This document shows, piece by piece, positions 11,760-21,200 of a stretch of 64,000 bases of DNA (position 1 is its first letter; every line of letters begins with the position of its first letter). Made by a program: the position numbers and the translations under genes. The DNA comes from Clusia tigrina (lineage: Eukaryota; Arthropoda; Insecta; Diptera; Clusiidae): NCBI GenBank assembly GCA_920105625.2, contig OV050030.1:106113698-106177697 (forward strand). The letters run 5' to 3'. Below the pieces are notes generated by a model. That model was not told the DNA's origin and did not search any database. It was given only the letters and a program-made list of their open reading frames with translations.

Positions 11760-12486
11760 ATGGCAAATCTTCCGATAGGATTTTCGTTGGAGCGTTTAAG
11801 AGGGCGCGAGAATTTCGATGTGTGGAAGAGGCAGGCCAAATCTTGTCTTGTCATCAAAGGTTGCTGGAAGGTTGTTGTTGATGGTCTTACTGAAGGTCAG
11901 GAAGCTGCAAATGAGCGTGCTTTGGCTGAGATCACTTTTTTGGTGGATCCTGGTAATTATGGGCACATTGCAGCTGCGAAAACAGCAAAGGAAGCATGGG
12001 ACGCTTTGATGAGCGCGTATGAAGACACTGGTCTTACAAGAAAAGTGGAATTGCTAAAACATTTAGTAAATATAAAATTGAAAAATTATGGCTCTGTTCA
12101 AGAATATGTGAACGAATTGGTGATTGTAGCGCTAAAAGTAAAAAATGCCGGTCTAAACATAGACGATGAATTGACAGCTTCATTAATGCTAGCTGGATTG
12201 TCAGAAATATTTTAAACCACTAATTATAGCTGTGGAATATTCTAAAGCAAAACTAACAGTGGATATGGTTAAAAATCTGTTACTCCAAGACGCTAAATTC
12301 GACAATCAGAACGCTGAAAAAGAAGCGGCATTTTATGTTAAAAACGCTGAAAACAAAAAGAAGAAAAAACAAATCAAGTGTTACAACTGCAAAGCTTTTG
12401 GTCATATTTCTCGAAATTGCCAGGCAAACGACAACGGCAGAAACAACGGTAGACCATATAAAAGTAATAACAAAAATACTTCATAG
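11760..12486 (+). pseudogene. gag: copia Gag
   Basis: ATG at 11760 after an A-rich leader. The first frame (to 12215) has the copia capsid signature, including ENFDVWKRQAKSCLV and a later AKEAWDALMSAYED. A frame change near 12210 moves Gag into 12232-12486, which contains the zinc knuckle CYNCKAFGHISRNC (CX2CX4HX4C) after a Lys-rich run. The knuckle packages RNA. One frameshift separates the two halves, and a stop at 12484 separates Gag from protease. Confidence 0.85.
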
Positions 12487-12566
12487 ACGCTTATTGCAGT
12501 AAGCAAAAGTCTGCAAGTTTCTACACATACAAGCGCACAAGGCAATGATAGAGAAGAAAACAACAT

Positions 12567-13388
12567 GTCTATGCATTGGTACGTCGACAGCGGCGCAAGC
12601 AACCATATGGTAAATAACTGTGAGCATATGTACAATAAACACAACGTCGAAAACAAAACAGTTGTTGTTGCAAATAAAAATGAAATTAATGTAGACTGCG
12701 TGGCGATGTCGACTTAAGAATTTTTAATGGCAATGTAAATACCAAAACAGTAACTGTAAAAAATTGTGAGTATGTACCAAATTTATGCGCAAATCTTCTT
12801 TCGGTAAGGCAAATGACGAAAGACGGGAAAAAAGTTATTTTTGAAGGAGAAACCTGCAGAATTCTTGATGAAAAAAATAATTTGGTTACATCTGCTATGG
12901 TTTATAACGATCTTTACCGCATAAATAGTGAAGTGCATATTAAAAAAGAAAATGTTTTTATTGCCAAAAAAGATTTTGATTTGTGGCACAGAAGAATGGG
13001 TCATATTTGTGACAAAAATTTAAATGCAGTGAAAAATGCTGCTTTGGGCATTAATTTTAATGAAACAAATAAAGAACCCTGTGTTGTATGTGTAAAAGGC
13101 AAACAAACAAGAAAGCCTATAAGAGAAGATGGTACTAGAGCTACAAAATTGTTAGAGTTGCTGCATTCAGATGTTGTTGGTCCGCTGAATGTAAATTCAT
13201 TTTCTGGTGCTCGTTTCTTAGTGACGTTTGTAGATGATTTTTCAAGAAAAATATTCATATACCCCCTTAAGAAAAAATCCGATGTTTACGACACTTTTGT
13301 TGAATTTAAAGAAATGGTGGAAAACCAGAGATTTTGGCTGTCCTGCTCTTGTGCATGTACCCAAAGAGAAACGCCGGAAGTTGGATAA
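12567..13388 (+). pseudogene. pol: copia protease and N-terminal integrase
   Basis: The protease active site WYVDSGASNHM is read from about 12576 with the Asp codon at 12586. The pre-integrase zinc region is at 12970-13110 (LWHRRMGHICDKN, then CVVCVKGKQTRKP). The start of the integrase core is LHSDVVGPL ... FLVTFVDDFSRK, giving the first two core acidic residues. The frame then jumps at about 13325 into sequence of the integrase C-terminus (FGCPALVHVPKEKRRKLD), so the middle of the catalytic core, including the Glu region, is deleted. It cannot encode an active integrase. Confidence 0.85.
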
Positions 13389-14454
13389 CAAATCTATTGA
13401 ATGTATCATGATGGGATACAGTTCAGAAAGTAAAGCATACCGATTGTTCAATCCTAAAGACAATGGAATCATCATAAGCCGAGATGTGGTGCTCTTAGAA
13501 GGAAGCAAGGTAAATTTAAATGCTAAAAATGATTTTTATTATCCAGAATTGCTCCAAGACTGCGGTGTCAATTCAGGGGAGAGTACTGGTCATTCAGAAT
13601 TGCCACCTGAAGCTGGATCTACGCTAGAAAATTCTGAGCCAGGAGAGAGTGAGTCAGATGCCAGCCAATATGATGATTCTGTGGAGTGGCCTTCACCACT
13701 TAATTCACCAGCCGCCGATGACAATGAATCCGAATATACTACGAATGTACACGCAGCTCGAAACGTCCCCGTAAGTGAAGATATCCGTCGTTCCGATCGC
13801 ATTGCAAGCAAAATTCAGCGAGCGCATAACTTTTGCGCAATGGAGTATGTCTCAACTGAACCAAATAGCGTGCAAGATGCAATGTCCTCTTCCGATTCGA
13901 CCGAGTGGAAAGCTGCTATGAGGGATAAATTTGACTCGCTTATTGCGAATAAAACTCGGGTGCTAACTAATCTACCGCATGATGCCAGGGCTATTAAATC
14001 GAAATGGGTGTTCAAAATTAAGAGAGATGAACAAGGTGACCCCATTCGTTGGAAAGCTCGATTGGTTGCGATAGGTTTTTCGCAACGTGAAGGAATAGAT
14101 TACTCTGAAACATTTGCTCCAGTTGTCAGGTATGATTCCTTACGATACTTATTAGCCCTTGCTGTGAAAAACAACATGCTGGTTCAGCAAATGGATGCAA
14201 GAAGTGCATATCTTAATGGCATTTTAAAAGAGACTGTATATATGCAGCAACCCGAGTTATTTGATTATGGTTCCGGAAAAGTTTGTAAATTGAAAAAATC
14301 CATCTACGGTTTGAAGCAATCTGGCAGAGTATGGAACGAGACAATTAACTCTGAGTTAGTCGAAATGGGACTTATAAGAGGCGAGGTCGATCAATGCATT
14401 TACCATAAAGTGGATGATGATGGTCAAGTATTGTACGTAGCAATATATATGTAG
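13325..14454 (+). pseudogene. pol: copia integrase C-terminus and reverse transcriptase
   Basis: After the deletion junction the frame reads the integrase tail (IMMGYSSESKAYRLF), an acidic spacer, then RT: KSKWVFKIKRDEQGDPIRWK, ARLVAIGFSQREGIDYSETF, QQMDARSAYLNGIL and KLKKSIYGLKQSGRVWN. The frame ends at 14452-14454 inside the catalytic box: the codons for YVDD are present but lie across a one-base frame change, and the next frame continues with DDILIFSNN. Confidence 0.88.
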
Positions 14455-14462
14455 ATGATATC

Positions 14463-15260
14463 TTGATTTTCTCCAACAACTTGAAGTCCATAATTTCTTT
14501 GAAGGCAAAGCTGGCCAAGAAATTTAATATGAAGGATATGGGAGAGGCGTCATCAGTACTGGGAATGAAAATTACTCGAGGTAAAGATCATCTGAAAATT
14601 GACCAATCGCAGTACATATCAGATGTTTTAGTGAGATTTGGAATGAGTGATTGCAAACCGACATCAACTCCTCTCGACTACAATCAAAAGTTATCAGCTG
14701 ATATGTCACCTAACGATTATGAAGGCAAAAAGAAAATGTCAAAAATTCCATATATGCAGGCGATAGGATGTTTGTTATTTGCCGCACAAATTACTCGACC
14801 TGACATATGTTTTGCTGTAAATTTGCTAAGCCGTTTTAGCACGAATCCTGGTAAAGCTCACTGGGAAGCCGTAAAGAGGATAATGAGGTACCTGAAAGGC
14901 ACGATCGATAAAGGCATTTTATACAAGAAGCAAAAAGATGATGAAATTACTGGGTATTGCGATGCCGATTGGGCTGGAAACGTAGACGATCGCAAATCTA
15001 CAACTGGTTATCTTTTCATTTTTCAATCTGCTGCTATATCATGGTCTACAAAAAGGCAAAGGACAGTGGCATTGTCTTCGACGGAAGCCGAATTCATGTC
15101 ACTTACCGCTGCAATCCAAGAGTCTGTTTGGTTGAAACGTTTGGAAGCTGAAATCAACCCTAAAAGAAACAAAAGTATGACTCTATTTTGTGACGTTTTC
15201 ACTAAGGCTGTTACTCCTCAAAAGCTTGAGTATTTTAGAAACAAATTTGGCCTTTTTTAA
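14463..15260 (+). pseudogene. pol: copia RT C-terminus and truncated RNase H
   Basis: Continues RT after the YVDD frameshift: FNMKDMGEASSVLGMKITRG and a later YMQAIGCLLFAAQITRPDIC, both typical of copia. RNase H begins ITGYCDADWAGNVDDRKSTT and LSSTEAEFMSLTAA. It then runs from LFCD straight to VFTKAVTPQKL, so about 70-100 residues of RNase H are missing. The stop at 15258 is followed by the purine tract and 3' LTR. Confidence 0.88.
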
Positions 15261-15411
15261 TCTCTTTTTACATAACATGAAAATTTTAATTGCCTATTTG
15301 AATTTGAATTGAAATGTAAATGTTTCCATTGTTCTTATTTTTTTTTATACGTGAAGAGTGCATGAGAACTTCAATATATTCTTCGTCAGGATATTTATCA
15401 TTCAGGGAGAG

Positions 15412-15573
15412 TGTTGAGATTGAATGAGTAATACCCACGTCTGACATTTGTCCTGCACTTTACATCACTGTAAATTTAGTACTCTACTAAATTTATGCAG
15501 CTCTGCTGCTTTGTAAATGTCAATCATCATTGTATATTTCTAAGTGAGTCGAATAAATGAATCTTAAACAACA
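15412..15573 (+). repeat. 3' LTR of copia element
   Basis: 162 bp, same ends as the 5' LTR. Differences seen: CTGCAGC/CTGCTGC and ATCATCGTT/ATCATCATT. Two or three changes in 162 bp suggests a fairly recent insertion even though the body is broken. Confidence 0.93.
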
Positions 15574-15604
15574 AATATGTGCTTTCTTAAGTAACTTTAA
15601 CACA

Positions 15605-15691
15605 TGCTAATCACACAGAATGTGTGGCATCTGTTAGGAGTCGATGATGTGAGACACTACGCGCAGGCAGCTTGATTCTAACTCACAACAC
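15605..15691. repeat. 87-bp repeat, copy 2
   Basis: Same segment as 10618-10704, here about 30 bp beyond the copia 3' LTR. It shows that copia sits inside a locus with this repeat on both sides. Confidence 0.85.
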
Positions 15692-15887
15692 TAAACACAT
15701 TTTTGCAACTAATGCAATCATATATGAAACATATGTTTTTATTGATTAGAATCATTTTTACTTGAACTGTTAACGGGTTCAAACGCAATAAATATGACTG
15801 TAATGTATAAAAACACAGCTAGTTGTAATCAATCTGCTAAAGGAAGAGGTTAGAAAAAAACCTGATCAATTCTTTGACAATTGGACT

Positions 15888-16160
15888 ACACTTACCAGGA
15901 TATTAATTTTGTGGGCCACGGTTAAAATTTAAAAAAAACGTTTAGATAGAGCATTATTAGATAGAGAATTATTGGATGCAGCGTGTAAAGAGCATGATAT
16001 TTTATACTCTCCGTCAAAATATATAAACAACCACATACAACAGATCAAATATTAGCTGAAAAGGCGTGGCAAAGAGTTAAATCAGCAAACAGCTATCTAT
16101 CAGAACGTACAAACGCTCGGTTAGTTACAAATGCGATGAAAACTAAAGTGAAATATTTGT
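15888..16160 (+). pseudogene. Phospholipase A2-like domain relic (Polinton/adintovirus type)
   Basis: One frame reads HLPGY, a stop, then FCGPRLK, matching the calcium-loop motif (LPGYNxCGPG) of the virion PLA2-like domain of parvoviruses and Polinton/adintovirus elements. After a frame change the active-site helix follows: LDAACKEHDILYS, with the catalytic His-Asp pair. Further on AEKAWQRVKSANS and RLVTNAMKTK match the usual tail of this protein. The family domain helps particles cross membranes. This copy has at least one stop and one frameshift, so it is a relic. Assignment is by motif only. Confidence 0.65.
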
Positions 16161-16409
16161 AACTAAGTACGCATAAAACCAACGCGTAAAGGGCTAACCA
16201 AAATAGACGAGACGAGACGTAACGAGTAAGTTCAAGCATATGTGAATCAACGTTAATAGCCAAAATGGCCATACGTATTTGATCGAAACTGAAAGAAACA
16301 TTTCGACGTGACGATCGGTTCCGTAAGAACCGAACTGCAAACGTCTGCTACTCATCACAACCTCTTCTGTGTTGACACGATTGTTTTTTTTTAAGAAATT
16401 AAAATTAAA

Positions 16410-16808
16410 ATGACGGAATTTTGCTACAATTTAATCGCCGCGGTGGGGTATGAGCTCGGAATTTATGTAAAAAGCCAACCATCGAAGCGTTTGATAGCGT
16501 CACATTTTGGGTTAAATGTCAAAATCGACATAACGAGTGCAGACGTTCGTCCAATGGCTATCGTTACGTCTCGTCTATTTTGGTCCTACCTTAAGCGGGC
16601 AAAGAAGATATGTGGGAGAACTGCACTTGGTGGCTTAGCCTCTGGAGGGAGCGCCCTTGCAAAAGCTATAAATGAGACTAAAGCTGCTAGAGAGCAGTTA
16701 GCGGTAACTAATCGTCATAACAAAACTATGGAGTCAATTGCTATGGGAAAAGGACTTTATCTTAAACCATATCGGAAGGGTTACGGTTTATTTTATGATT
16801 CACATTAA
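16410..16808 (+). CDS. Small Polinton-associated ORF (GKGLYLKPY type)
   Basis: ATG at 16410 after an A/T-rich leader; 132 codons, intact. It has an Ala/Gly-rich middle (GGLASGGSALAKAI), a basic stretch, and ends GKGLYLKPYRKGYGLFYDS. From memory this ending is common in insect ORFs that sit between a PLA2-like domain and an adenain-like protease in Polinton/adintovirus-type elements. The neighbours here are exactly those two. A virion (minor capsid or core) role is possible but unproven. The first 50 residues are not recognised and may belong to another reading. Confidence 0.55.
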   Translation: MTEFCYNLIAAVGYELGIYVKSQPSKRLIASHFGLNVKIDITSADVRPMAIVTSRLFWSYLKRAKKICGRTALGGLASGGSALAKAINETKAAREQLAVTNRHNKTMESIAMGKGLYLKPYRKGYGLFYDSH

Positions 16809-17130
16809 AAAAACTAATAGAACAACTACCCAAGAGAGCTCTTACAAACCTTGATTTGAAGAATTATGCCAACAATTTACCATACTTTATGCGTGATGCT
16901 CTTCCAAAGAAGCCTAATCAAAGATAATGTGGTATTGTTGACTTGGATACTTCTAATGCTGGTAGGACACACTGGGTAGCATATCATAAAAATAATCTAT
17001 GTTATTTTGACAGCTATGGAAATTTACAACCGCCGAAGGAAAATATATCAATATAAATATGATCAAGAACAAAAATATAATTCATATAATTGAGGACATT
17101 TATGTCTAAAATTTCTTTATAGTTTGAACA
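16809..17130 (+). pseudogene. Adenain-like cysteine protease relic
   Basis: Reads LTNLDLKNYANNLPYFMRDA, then a stop, CGIVDLD, then GRTHWVAYHKNN with the catalytic His, and YFDSYGNLQPP. Downstream, YNSYN-stop-GHLCLKFLYSL is the family's catalytic block (usually NCGHLCLKFL); its active-site Cys codon is here TGA. Adenain-like proteases mature the virions of adenoviruses, Polintons and adintoviruses. This copy is dead at the catalytic Cys. The three relics in a row on one strand support a single inserted viral-type element. Confidence 0.65.
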
Positions 17131-17783
17131 ACATATAAATAAGTAAGAAAACAATAAAAGAAATTATGTTTTAAAAAATTTATTTTCCAATATTTTATTT
17201 TATATAAATTTTAGAAAATAATTTTATTAATTTAATAGCTTTTTTATATTTTTGGATGATGAAGAAACACATACAAGTATCTGGTCCCATATTCGTTTCA
17301 CTATTATTCCAAGGTCAACTGATGCAATGTTCACCATATATTAATTCCACTTTATGTTCTCTATCAACTCTCTCAAGCAACAGTTGAATGCTGTAAACTT
17401 CTCTTGCATGTTCTTCCAGTAAACAATGTTTGAAATTGTCTATAAAATTTTTGATTTCTTTACTATTAAATTTTTTTTTTTGTTTTCTCTCTCTCAATGA
17501 CTGTGTTGATGATGTTAGTTTTACAGTTTTGTTTCAACTAATCTTAGGAGATACTCATTCCATAAGTTTGCCTATATTTTTCAACATTTATTAATTGAAC
17601 GTCTGAGTGTACATTTGAATCCATAATTTTTACAATTTCTATTTCACCATTGCTTAATATTCTCTCGGAAAACAATTTATATTAAGAAAACGTTCTTCAT
17701 AATTTCTGTTGTATGTACATACATCGAATTCTTAACTCTAAATCAATTCCAATTTAAAATGTCTGGAAAATAATTTTTCACTT
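17131..17783. other. AT-rich interval, no gene recognised
   Basis: Contains one 60-codon minus-strand frame (17497-17315) with a Lys-rich start that I do not recognise. Otherwise only AT-rich sequence. Confidence 0.35.
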
Positions 17784-18260
17784 TCAATTATTCCTGCTAT
17801 ATCCAACTCTTTTTTTAATTAAATATTGCCTAAAAACTTCAATTGCTTCTGCCACAATAGAATATGCCGGTTCTGCTGCCGCTGCTGTAGTTGTTGTTGT
17901 TGTGGTAATTACTGAATTTTTTAGATGTTCTTCATCATTTATATAATTCAATGAGTTACTTAGCGTAAGCAATTGAAGTGATAAATCAATTTTTACAGTA
18001 TCATTGTTTGGTAGTCTAAAAGAAAAGTCTAAATTTCCTTTATTTCCACCTAAATCAGACAAATTTATTGGAATTGGATTTCCACTAATTAATCCAATGT
18101 TGTAGATTATTACAAATATATGTTTATACATATTTAATAATGTCATCACTTTTGATGGTTGTGAGTGTGTCTTAACAAAGTAGAGAAGCGACTGATTGAG
18201 TTTAATATAATAACAAATGATTTTATATACTTCCAAATATATTTGATTTATGAATTGCAT
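17784..18260 (-). CDS. Unrecognised 158-codon ORF
   Basis: Starts with ATG at 18260. The N-terminal half is hydrophobic and could hold one membrane segment (HIFVIIYNIGLISG). A low-complexity TTTTTTTAAAA run comes from GTT/GCT-type repeats. I recognise no family. It lies downstream of the Polinton-like relics on the opposite strand and could be part of that element or chance; AT-rich composition weakens the case for a real gene. Confidence 0.25.
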   Translation of the reverse strand: MQFINQIYLEVYKIICYYIKLNQSLLYFVKTHSQPSKVMTLLNMYKHIFVIIYNIGLISGNPIPINLSDLGGNKGNLDFSFRLPNNDTVKIDLSLQLLTLSNSLNYINDEEHLKNSVITTTTTTTAAAAEPAYSIVAEAIEVFRQYLIKKRVGYSRNN

Positions 18261-18897
18261 AATATGGTGAAACTACATTATTTCAATAACACATCCACAT
18301 ACTTATCAACTAACAAAAATTTACATTAGAACATACAGGCAGCCTCAACTCTTATCACATAAAAATATTTTAATTATAACATAACGCGCCCCAAATACAC
18401 AAAATATATTTACATACATATATACGTACATAAATCCATACATACCTATTACAAAACTTGTATAATCTTGCTTGCTTTGCTGTCGGCTTATAACGCCACA
18501 CACGCACAAAAATTTCTTTAAGAATATGCTGGCGATCAGCTTCAACTGTCACATTAAAATATTTCAATAATAACATAGCACACACGAGCCCTAATACACA
18601 CGATATATTTACATGTCTATAATGTATGTGAACAGATTTCATTTGAAAATGTATATGTTACCAGCTCATTACGTGCCGAATATACACACACACAAACACA
18701 CACACAACTAAGCTGTGGATGCCTGCTGCCTTCTAACTATTTCTTCAACTATTATCATGAAAAGCTCAGCCCCGCCCCTGACCCCCCTCTTGACTATACC
18801 CAAGCCTATCAATTTCATTCTAGTTTCTAGTCCAGGCAATCCAATTCACCACCACAACAACAATAACAAAATTTGGCACTCATTGGCAGCATAATAT
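18261..18897. other. Interval with short CA-rich microsatellite
   Basis: No gene seen. A (CA)n-like run lies at about 18686-18708. The bases before the next LTR are ATAATAT, providing the 4-bp target duplication ATAT. Confidence 0.5.
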
Positions 18898-19091
18898 TGT
18901 AACGACTCGTTTTCGCCGGGGTAAGCTCGCCGGATTGCCAGGAGTCGTTTACAGAAAATCTCTAAAGTATTCAAAGCTTGTTTACGTTGATTTAATTATT
19001 TTATTTATTTATTAATTTTAAAAAAAGGCTTAACTACTTGATACAATTATTTTACTAATCTTAAATACGGACACAGTTGAACTATATGTCC

Positions 19092-19880
19092 CCCTAGCTT
19101 CTGTTGCGTTTGTCAGTGTGGGTTTCTAGCAGAGAATCGATTATAAACCATAATCTCCTCTAGATTCCCCTAGCTTCTGTTTGCGTTTGTCAGTGTGGGT
19201 TTCTAGCAGAGAATCGATTATAAACCATAATCTCCTCTAGATTCCCCTAGCTTCTGTTGCGTTTGTCAGTGTGGGTTTCTAGCAGAGAATCGATTATAAA
19301 CCATAATCTCCTCTAGATTCCCCTAGCTTCTGTTTGCGTTTGTCAGTGTGGGTTTCTAGCAGAGAATCGATTATAAACCATAATCTCCTCTAGATTCCCC
19401 TAGCTTCTGTGCGTTTGTCAGTGTGGGTTTCTAGCAGAGAATCGATTATAAACCATAATCTCCTCTAGATTCCCCTAGCTTCTGTTGCGTTTGTCAGTGT
19501 GGGTTTCTAGCAGAGAATCGATTATAAACCATAATCTCCTCTAGATTCCCCTAGCTTCTGTTTGCGTTTGTCAGTGTGGGTTTCTAGCAGAGAATCGATT
19601 ATAAACCATAATCTCCTCTAGATTCCCCTAGCTTCTGTTTGCGTTTGTCAGTGTGGGTTTCTAGCAGAGAATCGATTATAAACCATAATCTCCTCTAGAT
19701 TCCCCTAGCTTCTGTTTGCGTTTGTCAGTGTGGGTTTCTAGCAGAGAATCGATTATAAACCATAATCTCCTCTAGATTCCCCTAGCTTCTGTTGCGTTTG
19801 TCAGTGTGGGTTTCTAGCAGAGAATCGATTATAAACCATAATCTCCTCTAGATTCCCCTAGCTTCTGTTGCGTCTGTCAG
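19092..19880. repeat. 76-bp minisatellite in 3' LTR of A (10 units plus a partial)
   Basis: Unit starts CTAGCTTCTGTTGCGTTTGT and ends CTCTAGATTCCC. Units differ in the T count of CTG(T)nGCG: 2 T = a (76 bp), 3 T = b (77 bp), 1 T = c (75 bp). The order here is a b a b c a b b b a, then a partial unit that diverges after TTGCGTCTGTCAGTGCG. Each unit contains ATCGAT within an inverted arrangement (AATCGATT). Confidence 0.95.
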
Positions 19881-20547
19881 TGCGTATAACTTTGTTTAGT
19901 ACGATGCGTCTGGTCTGTCTGATGCCGAATGAAAAAAAAGAGCGTCTTGTCTGCCTGATGCCGAATGAAAGAAAGAGCGTCTTGTCTGCCTGATGCCGAA
20001 TAAAATAAAGAGGCTGGGTTGCCAGTTGCTCCTGCTTTTATGCTCCAGGTTTAGCGTAGATCATCCAATAGTTGTTGTTGTGCGGGAACTGTAGTTTGTT
20101 GTGGCATGTTGCTACGGTTTCCCGCATTGTTCTTCTCGTTTGAATGTGACCTTGGGCCACCTTCAGCACATTGTTGTTGCTTTCTCGCTGTTGTTCTTGT
20201 AAGTTTTTGCCCTTGGCCACCTTCAATATTGTGTTGTTGTTGTGATGATTTACCTTGTTGTTGTTCCTTGTGTTGTTTGTTGTTGTTGCTATTTGTCCTT
20301 CGGCCACCTTCAGCACTTTGTTGATATTTTATATCGATGGCATAAAATATTTAAAAATATTAAATATTGGATATTTAATTTTGCTTCTCCTCTTTATGCT
20401 TTGTCCGGTCTGTTGGTGTGCTTAGCGATCGGTCTGTCGTGTTCCACTTTGTGCTTGGCCTTCGTTTTTGGGTGTTGTTAGTGGGTTATTTTCCGAACTA
20501 ATGCAGTCGGCAACTTCTGTCGCGATCTCTTGTAAAATTCTAGCATT

Positions 20548-20640
20548 GCGTTAGGCACTGTTGTTGTAAATTCATATCAGTGCGTTGGGCACTGTTGTTG
20601 TGAATTCATATCAGTGCGTTGGGCACTGTTGTTGTAATAC
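20548..20640. repeat. Three short tandem repeats inside LTR of A
   Basis: GCGTT(A/G)GGCACTGTTGTTGT followed by (A/G)AATTCATATCAGT occurs three times in a row with a period of about 35-36 bp. The same triplet is in the other LTR at about 27146-27238. Confidence 0.85.
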
Positions 20641-21072
20641 AATTATATTATTTTAGCTGTGGTCAGCCGGTTGCACAATTGTTTGTGTGATATTCTCCTG
20701 TGTTATCTTGCGTTGTTGACTTCGTTGCATGTTTTTCGTCGCTTATCACAGGGTTCCACTGTCTGACTTAATTGTGGCTGTGTCTTCTGTCCTCCCAATG
20801 CAGAGTATAACACTTGTTGTTGGTAGCATTACTATGGTGGGAGGTGTCTTAGACTCACTTGTATGATGGCTGCTGCACTAAATATGATGGCGGTTGTGTG
20901 TGTGGTTTTAGCAATGAAAGTGGGAGGTGCCAAATTCTTAGGACTATTAACGTATATATTTTAGGGTTGGTTGTTTAAGCACTCGGCCCCTATTTTAAAT
21001 ATACACGTTTGGGGCGTTATGGCAAAACTAAATATGTAGGGGCAAATTTACGCCTAAAATTTGCTCCTCACA

Positions 21073-21087
21073 TGTCCTCCCTACTTT
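21073..21087 (-). promoter_or_regulatory. Polypurine tract of element A
   Basis: On the minus strand AAAGTAGGGAGGACA directly precedes the LTR start TGTGAGGAGC. Element B has AAAGTCGGGAGGACG at the same place. It primes plus-strand cDNA. Confidence 0.85.
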
Positions 21088-21200
21088 GCGGCCGATGGAA
21101 AATGGTCACCTTACCCTGCCAGAGGGTGATGATTTTGCATGATCCTCGCTGGAATCGGATTCCTTTCCGTTGTGTACACTGTTCTCGTCAGATGCGTTTG

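Larger units (their letters stand above)
11551..15573 (+). mobile_element. copia-type (Ty1/copia) LTR retrotransposon, internally deleted
   Basis: Two 162-bp LTRs (11551-11712, 15412-15573) start TGTTGAGATTGAATGAGTAA, end in CA, and differ at only two or three positions. The base after the 5' LTR begins GGTTATGGGC, identical to the start of the Drosophila copia primer site for an initiator-Met half-tRNA. A purine-rich tract (TTCAGGGAGAG) precedes the 3' LTR. The flanking five bases are TATAT and AATAT, a possible target duplication with one mismatch. Domain order is Gag, protease, integrase, RT, RNase H, as in copia. The body is only about 3.7 kb because parts of integrase and RNase H are deleted, and there are several frame breaks. 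Confidence 0.93.
18898..21072 (-). repeat. 3' LTR of element A (2175 bp)
   Basis: Near-identical to 25572-27670. Longer by 76 bp, exactly one minisatellite unit. Contains the 76-bp minisatellite, three GCGTTGGGCACTGTTGTTGT repeats and a Gln/Asn-coding CAA-rich stretch (on the minus strand). One substitution noticed: C at 20984 versus T at 27582. Confidence 0.95.

Noticed and set aside
19092..19880. CRISPR-like array
   Set aside because: Units are head-to-tail without spacers, in an LTR of a eukaryotic retroelement; it is a minisatellite.
20038..20316. 92-codon minus-strand ORF in both LTRs of A (LKVAxG repeats, Gln/Asn-rich)
   Set aside because: Identical in both LTRs only because the LTRs are; it comes from CAA-rich repeats and there is no sign of coding constraint.
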